Translations under genes and position numbers: made by a program
In this document: positions 33,501-38,500 of the stretch, in pieces
Position numbering within the stretch: the stretch's first letter is position 1
Layout: every line of letters starts with the position of its first letter
Notes under the pieces: model-generated
What the model was told of the DNA's origin: nothing
The model's input: only the letters and a program-made list of their open reading frames with translations
Databases searched by the model: none
Source: an uncultured Acholeplasmatales bacterium
GTDB taxonomy: Bacteria; Bacillota_I; Bacilli_A; Acholeplasmatales; Anaeroplasmataceae
DNA: 64,000 bases
Reading direction: 5' to 3'
Assembly: GCA_944324795.1 (NCBI GenBank)
Contig: CALUXR010000001.1
Span: 62,001 to 126,000 of the forward strand

Positions 33501-35053
33501 TAACCACCTATTTTGCTCTCTTTCTTCATATATTTTATAGTTGTACCAGAATAGTTAGTATTATAGTTTACATTACCATAATACATATCTATATCAGCAT
33601 AAATTGCTGATATTCCAGCACCCCCACCACTATTTGCCACATTTGCCATCGAATTATAAAGTATAGAAGCTCCTGCAATAGATAGTTTTGCTTTATTAGT
33701 ATTATCATTTCCCTTTAAGCCAATAGCGCCACCTAAATGTTCTTTTGAACTATGAGTAGTATTATCACTAATATTATTTGAATACGGGAATTCGTCGAAC
33801 CAACCACCACTATCAGGATCATTATTTTTCTTAAATTTATAAAAAATGTTATTATTATTTTGTAATACTACCCCTCGATATATTGATAAATTAGAGTTTG
33901 CTTGAGCCCTAATTAATGGATATTCTGATTTTATACCATTAGCATCATAACTTCCTCTACCGTATGTTTCTATTTCATTAGCGCTTAAATCCATTCTAGC
34001 TTGATATGCAGCAGTAACAAAGTTATATGTATCGCCACCAACAGGTGTATTACTTTTAACCCATTTTGCGCCACCATCAATTATTAACATATTAGAGCCT
34101 GATGAATAAAATTTATTATCTTCATTTTCTTCTTCATCTGTATCTACTATTTCTACTCCACCTAAAGATAGATTATTATTAGATGGAACTATTATTGAAT
34201 GCCCATTAGCATTAATAATTGTATCGTGTAAAGGTACAACATATACATTACCATTAATTTCTATGTCACTTGTTAAAGTTATATCATTTGAAGAATTTAA
34301 AATATAATATCCTGAAGACGTAGGGAAAGTAGTGGTTATAGATGCATTAGTTTTTTTGCCTAATGTAACTTTTTCACTTTCAATACCAGAATAAATATAA
34401 AGCCCATCACCATTGATTAATCTTGATATATTTCCAGAGGTATGTAATAAAGCAGCATCATTGTTAATTACAAATAGTGTTGAATCAATACCTACTATAT
34501 TGCCACCAATTAGATTCAACGAACCATTTACAGTCGTATTACCAATAAATGTAGTATCTAAAATTGCATTTTCACGAATATTCATACTATCATTGATGAC
34601 AAGACTTGAATAAAAAGAACTATTAAGATTTGTTGTCTCAGCTTTTATTTCTCCTTTTAAATCAACATTTAAATCAAAAGATAAAGAAGATTGTGGTTCA
34701 AGTATTATTTTTCCTAATTCTAATACTGTTAATTCATAGCCTAAATTTGTTTTACCTATTTCAAACGGGGCAGTTTCAGATTTCAGAACAATACTCTGGC
34801 CACTTGAAATATAAATAGTATTAGATATGTCAGTGTCACTAGATAATTCAATCGTAGTTGTAGTTTCATAATCACTAGGAGCATTATTGATTGCTGTTAT
34901 TAATTCACTACTATTAGCGACCAATTCTACTTTTGATGAATTGTCATCATTTTCATTTTCTATTTTTGGTGTAAATACATTATTAATAGCAAACGCTAAA
35001 ATAACTACTCCAATCAATAAAGTTAAAAAGACTAAAATACTCTTCTTTTTCAT
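12560..35053 (-). CDS. Giant surface protein: beta-helix, GLUG-type repeats and about 60 Listeria-Bacteroides (InlB) B-repeats
   Basis: 7497 residues in one unbroken frame, start ATG with AGGAGG nine bases ahead. Residues 5-27 are a signal peptide or N-terminal helix. About 40-1000 is parallel beta-helix-like, with GGG-rich turns (YGGGICVWESQVEISGGIVQ). About 1440-1800 has GLUG-like turns (GGVVGIFAYSDLSYAINVGE). From about 1950 to 7250 come roughly 60 B-repeats with the core GYTFxGW...LYAxW. They are interrupted by three copies of an unrelated module (near 3875, 4515 and 5215). An Asp-rich spot (about 2170-2190) is encoded by an 18-bp tandem repeat. A membrane-proximal domain (about 7250-7387, ending TFNTTHFSYYGIII) precedes a helix (about 7388-7412), a basic KNRRFRIRF, and one more B-repeat predicted in the cytoplasm. 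There is no LPXTG. Such repeats are usual in adhesins; binding partners are unknown. Confidence 0.9.
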   Translation of the reverse strand: MKKKSILVFLTLLIGVVILAFAINNVFTPKIENENDDNSSKVELVANSSELITAINNAPSDYETTTTIELSSDTDISNTIYISSGQSIVLKSETAPFEIGKTNLGYELTVLELGKIILEPQSSLSFDLNVDLKGEIKAETTNLNSSFYSSLVINDSMNIRENAILDTTFIGNTTVNGSLNLIGGNIVGIDSTLFVINNDAALLHTSGNISRLINGDGLYIYSGIESEKVTLGKKTNASITTTFPTSSGYYILNSSNDITLTSDIEINGNVYVVPLHDTIINANGHSIIVPSNNNLSLGGVEIVDTDEEENEDNKFYSSGSNMLIIDGGAKWVKSNTPVGGDTYNFVTAAYQARMDLSANEIETYGRGSYDANGIKSEYPLIRAQANSNLSIYRGVVLQNNNNIFYKFKKNNDPDSGGWFDEFPYSNNISDNTTHSSKEHLGGAIGLKGNDNTNKAKLSIAGASILYNSMANVANSGGGAGISAIYADIDMYYGNVNYNTNYSGTTIKYMKKESKIGGYNTIDDSHEATFENENASADGAGVSLVETSTFNMYGGIVGYNHGSLSFSADGAGIMVRNNSDLNIKRGEVSYNFAYGYGGGICVWESQVEISGGIVQGNRSTYGGGISSNAGSNSSSITLEANGNDKAQVLDNSAFSPANPGKRQTGYGGGVSVGTQQSQWNQSLIVKDVEIKNNSAIYGGGISNVSYGRDNRCILTLEGGTISNNKTIGNKPENGYGIYCYNYAGTGSASMIKMSGGIQVDTSNNIVFANITKSNAQTPIEVTGELTATGIVGLIAYSEDYSVTSGGSYYQYSAPVVKFNNSVQSEKFLLDNSTYYLIADGNTLKVTSNNNYIAYINENIPENQYNNLSEAVNAAKDGDTIYLIRPVALDSNDLFRVTGNKSITISSSGNDRLALSLANNISNTDNLDAIMTIEAGSILTLENIIFDGNSSSSNGYMFVNNRGTFILEDDATLRNNYSTGTAGAINISAESETIIKGTITGNIGHYGAIYVNDVSSTINIESKAIIQDNRNLEDENIDITVSTGTLNLNNAKSIGYITYNGGRITANNYSGDIVNKIQVYVHDIFYRRNTSIIYTPTYNANNDPEELGYTKYFNLANAIEGSDYKNDSFKQETRNNSLIINMILKINLTFATNYDGNKFETLTDVYTSTDLVNIKNELGLHYPVEYHTGDKTLVLRLESDQNLALSSLLKYAQRSGYEVKNFINYSINGQNKVYSKTHSTTADIDSSSFSDKTNEINLCVQWGALKFTFIFDNGGLTTANKANDDFGEFKVDFTELLNNTYLPDNQFYAVGFYFKNWKVSGTDIYWENGQLLDDETIIALQGNSSNTEFTLEAQWGNIFSSNNDISDIGTNQDMPFAIYDEDGLKVLAETVSGIEDGIFENKYHYYNGIDENRNLVYKANDYANYYFILMKDNINVTNIVIGDLHANVSVSTNSNIDFASIVANTNNTPFSGIFDGNNKTVDLTIDDNISDKNFVGLFGYTKDANISNLTVSGNVKGNISVGGIIGLAYGGTYKTLTNKANVEFTGVNAGGVIGTYYIESSRYANGSITDVLNMGSVYYNGDRTNVPYGSSWTESEKLYAYEGSRAGGVVGQTWHAIINEAYNSGSITAKFGVGGIVGTMMSLDDNTRSDSVINTAFNIGNVTATAGLGAKYQYSVNGTSSITKYQVNAYVGGIVGRMFGASTLDTVMNDGNISATWRGTYQENQDNVVFSYNTNNPTVGGRGVGGILGVTSIKENTNDQFDGGNKTVNNVINTGKVEGWTHVGGVVGIFAYSDLSYAINVGEVTAKGTLDYLTEKHAFLGGLVGMGVAANINNTSIANADLQYNGKTDSTIQVIGDENASVSLGFEKNNNNGRKLSSSYLICQTGNTRPRGLDSTFFDSRWIWNSYDDDNYYYYPQFNSFAEEKSQISQKVITSKNETVHLLSKEAVKLVDNVDKPIEESTTVIISLNLGNGNTIESPNMTTSDGAVFSLVNGIYQAELNFVNYRYKELDLDSLASELTYESYHFDGWYRDPNFTEKFDGVISSEDITLYLKWSPNDYNITLTGLQKYANGDVSLDGDSNFKYNIVDAENGRKIDLPKIVINNAYEFVSWQIFLNGVTYDADCLEINVNSTGGYTLTLSLNGETKAEIHLDSLMALDFTLNCAVKEKGIIYEFVNDDDDINDDDDINDDDDKNSLDSSLFSQSQNVTYNINSAFDLYIPTSIGYNYQYWTYEGEVVQNISEVINKLGVEGLDTITLVCHVVPKESNLIIDLGANASFNNIDVTIGGYKFSVINGLYTATGVKYGADISWLWVKDNYINIINSPEGYNFVGIYPDRTNLESEKPRTMPEHNLTVYAVYNVTTYDITIDAGNLNNLTFDETYATLDSSLAYGNGILTLKAKYGSSIEEILIKIREQLEEKNTLGQYHFSNYDATYANGNFSIYNVRINTNNPTDLNLKVTFIWSTTDYTIAIYDSLNNYIADFTSSSPDISSWCKNNIITISDLKTYLETYNFTIPSGYLFNNKQFTISVANNILYDGVEKNPETITINGYTAIRLVLEPKVYNIEFKDNEGNPITSLGNYQLSYSEIINTANLPIYNINGYDFAYWVYNDQPLVNNSTFIPTDGDVKKEKIVLQGHWTPARYNIIFKYNAKYYWNGSISNSEISVTYNSGDVDLSNEDFKIVGYTYGCATYNNNPITIIDNEFLEKLGENREAVISIELNIIQIEITFDAGNGYYEFNKDDVIPGKSWYLDNNGNKVTEPNEGTTLEKYVILVNYYDTANNNLPINPINPGNKFRTYAATDATISTITQLSSNATFVAQWDAENYTITLTSVGYNNTIENLRYDQTINLDNYSITRDGYNFLGWDDLSTTATIENLTGQYTVTKSVVLEAKWQIKSYTLTFNFGSLSLENVDEIRNDILEAIDNNLSLSWSGNSLSIPYNTNLNSLNNITINGQLLIYYIDENSYSFNTMPANELSVDVDYANKTDYIIISGNIYLDNSIEKTIQFVALKQEDGTYYKIQTYNDLSFEGYEFNNEWTYNGQRYNGSEILTIEFSKATTITAKISKKVYTIQVQINTPIKDDIVEVEAYHGETIKEAITRFIENNSAKLSVPGFTIDHYEINGTNVDNLEVTQNYDIDAIYTAVKYFIKFEYEEEQIGESNSYQYDSEITYIPTINDLSNLVYNYKYYEIVLKIDNTLFTDFFKNNKMPNLAEFVNEYPNSIVKNEDGITATITITTTEKEFKVNIIGNNLDNNIFEKSYPFKYDPNNDATVINFDNSITVKQHYNFLGISPNRTSNTPLSEYIFSEVINLFDDAALEKGFIDVYLIYEAIEYKINYNNDGYTEDGRTFTCEDQMVEIKSVEKDNYNFVGWVFDLEDESATIYNEYIDVTDLLDHINDNNEVVLYAKYKPISYTVLFYDKATNISKPLSYPYGTTYKDIYAELDENSLQHPERPGYVDGIWTDGTNQLTNDSEITIQDATVFTIDWEAETYNIIVKDDENSEAKSIDVIYDKEVNLNVPTKEGYTFIGWYSGDELIVPANGSLASWNIDLSNVTNYTIIGQWEPNEYNIIYNGNGATSGLMENDGATYGSEVTLTTNTFIREGYEFKGWATSVDGEISYTDEQVFAYNMPNDLELYAVWEPISYNLRFSFDSNDNLDNNLLPTELTIEYDEPFTMPTIDNLPKGYRLIGWVIGDTTYNLNNVYSNLTANREPIILTAEFEYSYTIIFDTNGGTPSISSQEEIIDNNLNLIEYSGKKTGYTFAYWEYNGTEISNVDLTNNPGAEIIVKAHWTPITYNIKFDANPISGTTPTGEMANQEITYDVPTKLTENKFVIEGYTFIGWATEENGSVEYRDGEEVVNLRAQQAAIITLYAVWEKEDITLTIDVINIDPSQIRNVKTYLEEKFIGAEINNTENSITIIYQKQYGVSILDIVDIIKSLEYNYTINEKTYNLIKPNINDEIITTPLNYTLQFSEGEFALTINVVHIVNSKVIVDKVITYPITVEDGSYTINKEDLMAEVNNLSLTGYTLNKEKWYIDDSCTNEYDFNDNLEEPTLYVKFEPINYTVSFNKNNQNATGSMESQDFIYDELKTISNNQFSLEGYTFIGWATEENGSVEYRDGEEVVNLTSTFNETVTLYAVWELNVYEVKVYLDSTSTDYLTLYYEHGTNIFVLDNIYTKVGYTFVNWLNKDDDKEFTETTITANISLYANWEEITYSITYIGATIDKNYATSYTINTENILPTTETATINGYIVKGWTLKEGSNEHFTYIKGSTIGNLVLYAILEPIEYSIILDKNENNIYDEETDNKINNVLYGSSGDKFYGLIKDITLPNNAQEVFKGWADNTGKLITNESVFAYTNLKNNQLFLYPVFENNAYSITIMVDGGIISTINNVPYNTNIVDAIKDIVSPTKDYYQFSGWLLDGTLITESSLMPAQNIILNAQFTTIQYKLTITSELNNPVIIDDFNIEYSIEDLKEKLILTGYNLVSLTNNDIILSTIEDIIELADSNKEITISANYEISKIETTLTISNIVNVDELDKIDSYIKEQLNDYSVETTNNVSNNNIILTIIITTDYNTDLNSILNSLLNSDYFDDSYEVNDVIYIFNEWQNVENTITNKTYDASYEIGGYVVTINQVVDTTTPDSINVLKDENDRFILKKSDIVDYEKTSDLNYEFVGWFVSDEEQDFFGNETSKEITGPLTLYARFELKDIIIKFDDGVSDNSVTGNMEDQIVKSSKATQLNENMFRRLGYEFVGWATEVNGDVVYGDASEITLFAEESIEITLYAKWDIITYNIQYNGATGDFNNIYNVNDSITLPTEVDEKPGYTFVCWLDVNGEPITEITKGTTGDITLTAKWNLIEYNINYNLNDDSIDPAINVGNNPNTYTIESPNITIINPTRPGYTFAGWKDSTDATANMNYVINTGTIGDITLTATWTPNNYQITYDVNGGNELTSNIKNVTYQNVIGDLAVPTRDNYRFVGWYYGNVQITKDSTYSYKQDIVVVARWEAVEYNITYKINGGINNSGNADKYSVVNNVIFKDPTRAGYEFTGWTYEGNPITSTIGLAINIIVVANWKPIEYQINYENIFDGTNDNPISYNIESNDIIINEPTRIGYTFIGWTDGSVTTPNMEYTISKGSTGNITLTANWQANTYNIIYNVDGGSHNNDDSFTYDDDFVLNDASKEGYTFIGWYYNNIEITNKEDIARYAEDNSITLVAKYEIKEITVTLNINNIPQVHVASIIRELNTALASYSYVNISETQISTTINTSNLTIIIKDVYNKEINIKSLISTNLTTLEIDGITYKLGEYSSSLEDYNYNIFPNENVTITVSYVSSEMIVNLYVDNEFKAYYTVQNITNDSYDLSDMESDGVYLGVFELNQYQKEGYQIDGWYIQGETENKYDFATTQYGQLNLYAYNRPNTYTIKFDLVGGEGTFDNIPATYDKKEVLNGKEPTKVGYTFLGWALDSNATTPDFAANATLINLTNVNNDEVTLYAVWKANQYRITFDGNGATLGSINPITFDYANKVDLPSNTYQRTGYMFLGWSEDKNDKDATYTNVYNEDLTATSDITLYAIWQEITYNIYFEDSGNSINGIKYTQEVNVPTISKEGYTFIGWTDGKNTYEVGTKLSKLTITNDKTVNLKAVWQANTYTIIYNNNGGIGNMANQVFTYDVAKALNANTFTKTGYEFIGWATEVNGDVKYSDKHEVNNLSSINNAEIILYAIWEEREFTIIFDANSGSGSMAEQPFTYDEYEALNANAFTKTGYTFIGWNTNKEATTALYNDLEVVGNLASTTNEEIRLYAIWQVNTYTITFNLDGGNVVNDIADINLNYGQTATLNVEGPTKTGYEFVGWLYNGNTYNNDDDIVNLTDINDDIIEFKASYKPISYKVKFVDGNDNISTINLTYDEYYQINITNPSKVGYNFLYWLDKNGKQYRLGDILFNLTETDNDIIILTANYSIITYNITYVLNGANIGESYDITYNVECENINLPTPTLTGYDFVGWYDETLNNEFNYIKGTTASNLILYAKFNAHEYTISYKIDSKYNVAEIEDKTLKYGSSYTDELLPNISSIGYVFIGWFKENDQQVITGMPYLDTNNVTLYAKFVEDTYNVYFDMNGGNQIDPMADVPNGSNIHVDYPTRTGYTLLKFEANGNEYFVDSEGYIIDKNNDKFILNGTITFKAIWKANTYKVQFVDGEDSSEQTFTYDDPQNLNTPFNKTGYVLLNWYDENGKTYNVGEEEINLTSNNNEVIKLTANWREINYIIKFDLAGGSGKFNDINVTYNEKIELGLPIRIGYTFAGWSYNDETYKASDKISKLTTTDNDVVTLVANWTRNTYSINFVVDEEVNETITLTYDNPYVLNHNIPTKDGYTFAGWSFNNNIYHNGYTLINLATSGSINFVARWEVNQYTITYNTLGGNYLESININYGEDINLTNPTKVGYNFNGWYTDIDLEDEVEDTYIYTNNITVYAKWKAITYIVSFASNGGSGSMDDQEMTYDKLAQLNANKFSYVGYDFAYWSYNGNIYSDLENVINLTDKSETITLTANWEKHVYNIYYDLAGGKASGNPQTFIYVETDLSGLLDKINNPTKDNYEFSHWLLNDIAITDSTELPARDIKLTAVYTPITYYVTFTNCDNLDKLEFNVLEVKDLPILTKDGYVFGGWSLGHEIISNTSSLTNNVTVSAIWTPITYNITYVLYGGANNQTNPNNYNVEESVEFASASKDGYKFIGWYLDSNFETEIKSTQDYTTNLVLYAKFAVETYTISLDLDGGSGISEVKYNVEVNQILPNPTKDGYKFIGFVDENNNIITETKELIGDINLTAKYETITYNINYSLDGGINNSNNPNNYNVENIVEFNNPTKVGYTFVGWYLDSGYNIKITSTKDYSKDLVLYAKFELITYTLILGDKEIKYSVEKVEQLPILENAGYLFGGWNIDGVARFNTAGLVGDYTGSAIWTLINYNISYSLDGGINNSNNPNSYNVEEIVEFNNPTKVGYKFVGWYLDNEYKIKIDSTKDYSKDLVLYAKFIPNEYKISFNTKDSYIEGQTFNDVMISYNSKFGDKLPIPKAEFGITFHYWYYLDGDDKVIVNNNTIYDFTNDLVLYAYTEVTNYNIVYETNGGVNSDKNITNLTAFDVANGKTIELYNPTKAGYTFIGWYLDSNFNSDKIDVIDTALIENNINNVIRLYAKYEVHKFNINFYNGDTTNLISSIEVSYGQKIKPITTPQKEGYIFDNWYLDGISIYDFNSPVISDLNIIALYKITEVKLSANINGELVDVVVTSIDGKGLQADTRIIIELVTDSNIINSSNELLTEFGRISRLYNIKLVDANGNTIQPEGQVRIALTLPNEELKGNERFSIVNIKDDISGYTLFDSNSEDGTITFNTTHFSYYGIIITDKIVDWTWLWVLLGVVAFILLQFLIVLLIKNRRFRIRFISKGDVKIRELKYKKDEKVSLPKPQRLGYRFVGWYLDSEFKHPAHITTMPNENLILYARWQEDPLTIGLIVKNRKK
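14011..14560 (-). repeat. Recent internal duplication within the B-repeats
   Basis: The stretch beginning TAGCATATAATACTAAATCT at 14011 recurs at 14404, offset 393 bp (131 codons), with long nearly identical segments, including the part coding for LVLYAKF and the part coding for NNPTKVGY(K/T)FVGWYLD. The offset spans two repeat units, so units were copied as a pair. Confidence 0.7.
18822..23431 (-). repeat. Three copies of an unnamed ~185-residue composite module inside the giant protein
   Basis: Copies at 22883-23431, 20950-21508 and 18822-19411, about 2 kb apart. Each starts after a B-repeat with a strand-helix pattern (LTIDVINIDPSQI / LTISNIVNVDELDKI / LNINNIPQVHVASII). Each continues with a second strand and helix (SITIIYQKQYGVSI / ILTIIITTDYNTDL / NLTIIIKDVYNKEI), a strand (YTINEKTYNL / YEVNDVIYIF / LEIDGITYKL), and a beta-rich half, and ends in an atypical B-repeat. 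The copies are clearly related but diverged. Confidence 0.65.
22688..23563 (-). repeat. Identical ~81-bp segments 795 bp apart within the giant gene
   Basis: The segment at 22688-22768 recurs at 23483-23563, apparently without a mismatch. Both code for a B-repeat core containing GYTFIGWATEENGSVEYRDG and EEVVNL. The offset is 265 codons. Identity over this length in a low-constraint repeat suggests recent gene conversion or duplication. Confidence 0.75.
28483..28536 (-). repeat. 18-bp tandem repeat x3 coding for an Asp-rich linker
   Basis: Three perfect head-to-tail copies of TGTCATCATCATCATTTA (plus-strand reading), coding for DDDDIN-type hexapeptides between a beta-rich segment and a B-repeat of the giant protein. 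Copy-number change would keep the frame. Confidence 0.9.
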
Positions 35054-35123
35054 AATTTAAATCCTCCTATACCAGTTATATTTAAAATTTATTAAAATTA
35101 TAAATTTTGTTAAAAAAGCAGTT

Positions 35124-35141
35124 CGTAATCTATAGATTACG
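35124..35141. promoter_or_regulatory. Perfect palindrome CGTAATCTATAGATTACG in the giant gene's leader
   Basis: An 18-bp uninterrupted palindrome starting about 9 bases downstream of the predicted transcription start. On the coding strand it is followed by AACTGCTTTTTT. It could be an operator for a dimeric regulator, or as RNA a 7-bp hairpin near a short U-run. The sequence alone does not decide. Confidence 0.6.
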
Positions 35142-35156
35142 CACTAGTTCATCATT

Positions 35157-35185
35157 ATTATAAATAAAAACGTTTTTTCTAACAA
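35157..35185 (-). promoter_or_regulatory. Sigma-A-type promoter of the giant surface protein gene
   Basis: TTGTTA (35180-35185), a 17-base spacer and TATAAT (35157-35162). The predicted start near 35150 gives a leader of about 97 bases. Confidence 0.7.
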
Positions 35186-35507
35186 TAAAAGTAGAATATA
35201 AAAAAAACATTTTTCAGCGAATGTGCTATTTTTTTTTTTTTTGCTTTACATAAATTTAATTTTTATTTAATTTAAATTTACTATATTTTTAAATGAATTT
35301 ATTAATAATGGTGTTAAATAAATGTTTTTATGTTTAAAATTTTTTAAGTAAATGTAAATATAATTATAAATAAATTTTTTTACCGAATAAGTTTATTTTA
35401 ATCATTGTTTTTTCTATTTAATTTAAATTAATAAAATAAATTATTATATATATTTTAAAAAATGGCTCAACTAAAGGATAAAATATTATTTGATTATATT
35501 ATAAAAT

Positions 35508-35560
35508 AAAAAAGATGATTTCATTTTACCTAATTTAAAGGTAATAAATCATCTTTTAAT
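35508..35560 (-). terminator. Terminator of rpoBC
   Basis: Minus strand AAAGATGATTT pairs with AAATCATCTTT, with an inner TTACC/GGTAA pairing, followed by TTTATTTT. It closes the rpoB-rpoC unit. Confidence 0.85.
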
Positions 35561-35576
35561 TTTATTTAAATATTTA

Positions 35577-38500
35577 CTATTCTTCTATTTCATCATCAAA
35601 TTCTAAATCATCATCTAGTTCATCATCTTCTGATATGATATCTGATTCTTCTAATGGTTCATCACTGTTCTCTTCTTCATTGTCTAATACATCATTTTTA
35701 TAATCTTCTTCATTAATTTCATCTTCTTGTTCTTCTAATTCTTCAGTAGGAATATGAGGGCAATCAAATGACGTTTCATGAAGTAAACCAGTACCAGCTG
35801 GGATTAGACCACCAATTATAACATTTTCTTTAAGACCTTTTAATTCATCTTTCTTACTTGCTATAGCGGCAGAAGTTAAGATTCGTGTTGTTTCTTGGAA
35901 TGAACATGCAGATAAGAATGAATTTGAAGCTAAGGCTGCTTTAGTTATACCAAGTAATATTTGTTTACCAATAGGTAAGTCACCATTAGTAATTAAAGCT
36001 CCTTTAACTGCTTGTTTAAATTCTGCAAGAGAAACATCACGACCAGGAAGTAAATCAGTTGAACCTTCATGATTAACTTTGATCTTTCTTAGCATTTGTC
36101 TTACGATTATTTCAATGTGTTTATCAGAAATTTCAACACCTTGAGAACGATATACTTTTTGAACTTCTTCAACTAAATATTTTTGAACTGCTTCAGTACC
36201 TTTGATACGTAATAATTCTTTTGGATGAATCGGACCTTTAATAAGTCTATCACCACGAGATACATGATCTCCTTCATTTACTAATAATTCACTAGTAACT
36301 TCTACTACTTCTTTTTCATCACTAATTTCTTCATTGTCTGGTTTAATGATGATTTCAAGACCTGATTTAGTTCTTTCAATTTTTGTTATAATACCATCAT
36401 TTTCAACTAATGTTGCTTTACCTTTAGGTTTACGAGCTTCAAATAGTTCTTGTACTCTTGGTAAACCTTGAGTAATATCGGCTGTAGAAGCAACACCACC
36501 GGTATGGAATGTACGCATTGTAAGTTGGGTACCAGGTTCACCGATTGATTGAGCGGCAACAATACCAACAGCTTCACCAACTTCAACTAGTTTATTTGTA
36601 GCTAAGTTACGACCATAACATTTCATACATACACCATTTGTACAATTACATGTCAAGTTCGTACGCATATATACTTTGTTGATACCAGCTTCTTTAATTT
36701 TTAAAGACATTTCTTCATCAACCATTTCATTGCGTTTACAAATTATTTCCCCAGTTATAGGGCTTATAATATCTGAAGCTGCGAAACGGCCAATTGCTCT
36801 TTCATAAGCTGGATACATTACTTTACCATCATCACCTAAGATATCAGTCAACCAGAAGCCTTTTTCAGTTCCACAATCTTCACAAGATATAATTACATCT
36901 TGAGATACATCGACAAGTCTTCTTGTTAAATAACCAGATTCAGCTGTTTTTAAAGCTGTATCTGTAGAACCTTTACGTGATCCATGGGTTGAAATAAAGA
37001 ATTCAGAAACTGATAAGCCTTCACGGAAGTTAGCTTTAACCGGAACTTCAATAGATTCACCAGCTGTATTAGCCATCAATCCACGCATACCAGCAAGTTG
37101 GGCAAAGTTACTTGATGAACCACGACTTCCTGAATCAGCCATCATGAAAATTGCGTTATCTTCATGTTTTTGTAGTTCAGCCCAAACACCATTTTCAATA
37201 TCAGAACGCGCTCTATTCCATTCTGCTTTAACTTGATTTTTTCTTTCTTGTTCAGTTAATAAACCAAGTTCATATGCTTCTTGAATTTGATCAACTTTTT
37301 TATCAGCTTCATTAATTCTTACATCTTTACCTTCATATAATAGGACATCGGCCATAGAAATAGTAATACCTGATTTAGTTGAATAATGGAAACCTAAATC
37401 TTTAAGTCTATCAACCATGGCTGAAGTTTCAGTTGTTTGATGACGTTTAAATACTTCGGCAATAATTGAAGCTAAGAATTTCTTTTTAAAAGGTTTAACT
37501 TCACCATATGCTAAAAAGTCTTTAATAGAGCCATTTTTTGGATCATATAAATATTTTTCTGGCAATGCTTTAGTTAAGTTTTCATCACTAGCTTCATTTA
37601 AATATGGGAAATCATCAGGAATAATAGTGTTGAAAATCATTTTACCAACTGTAGTAAATAAATATTTACCTTTAATATTTGTATTAGCAAATCTTGAAGA
37701 AGGTAGGTAAGAAGGATCAACAAATATACGTGTATGTAAAGTTATTTGATGATTTTTATAAGCTAAATATGCTTCATTATAATTCATATAGAAGTGACCT
37801 TCATTAGGTTCACCAATTCGTTCAATAGTTAAATAATAATTACCAAGAACCATATCTTGAGATGGTGTAACTACTGGTTTACCATCTTTAGGATTTAAGA
37901 TATTATTAGAAGCAAGCATCAATAATCTAGCTTCAGCTTGAGCTTCTAAAGATAATGGAACATGGACAGCCATCTGGTCACCATCGAAGTCAGCATTGAA
38001 TGCTGTACAAACAAGAGGATGTAGTCTTATTGCTTTACCTTCAATTAAAACTGGTTCAAATGCTTGAATACCAAGTCTATGTAATGTAGGCGCACGGTTT
38101 AAAAGAACAGGATGTTCTACTGCTACTTTTTCAACAAGAGGCCATACACATTCTTCTTGACGTTCACATTTCTTTTTAGCTGATGGAATTGATAATGATT
38201 TATCAGCTGCAATAAGTTCTCTTATAACATATGGTTTAAATAATGTTAAAGCCATTTCGCGTGGAATACCACATTGATACATTTTTAAACTTGGACCAAC
38301 AACGATAACAGAACGACCTGAATAGTCAACCCTCTTACCAAGTAAGTTTTGTCTAAAACGTCCTTGTTTACCACGTAACATATCTGATAAACTCTTTAAA
38401 TGATGATTCTTATCATTACTGCTCTTACGTTTTGAATTATCGATTAAAGCATCAACAGCTTCTTGTAACATACGCTTTTCATTTTTTGTAATTAAATGTG

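Larger units (their letters stand above)
35054..35576. other. 523-bp very AT-rich intergenic region between the giant gene and rpoC
   Basis: From low to high coordinate it holds the ribosome site (35063-35068), a perfect 18-bp palindrome and the promoter of the giant gene, a 14-T run (35229-35242), about 260 bases of nearly pure A/T, and the rpoC terminator. A 15-codon plus-strand frame beginning ATGGCTCAACTAAAGG (about 35462) lacks a ribosome site and is not called as a gene. In Bacilli the str operon usually follows rpoC here; it does not. Confidence 0.7.

Noticed and set aside
12560-35053. Many short plus-strand frames opposite the giant gene and rpoBC as extra genes
   Set aside because: They lack ribosome sites, have repetitive composition mirroring the coding strand, and match no family.
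12560-35053. Repeats in the giant gene as a CRISPR array
   Set aside because: They are coding, diverged, of variable spacing and explained by protein B-repeats; no cas gene is present.
35229-35242. 14-T run as a phase-variation switch
   Set aside because: It is about 45 bases upstream of the predicted -35 of the giant gene and in no reading frame; it could at most influence promoter geometry.
35462-35510. 15-codon plus-strand frame starting ATGGCTCAACTAAAGG
   Set aside because: No ribosome site and too short to judge; it lies in A/T-rich intergenic DNA.
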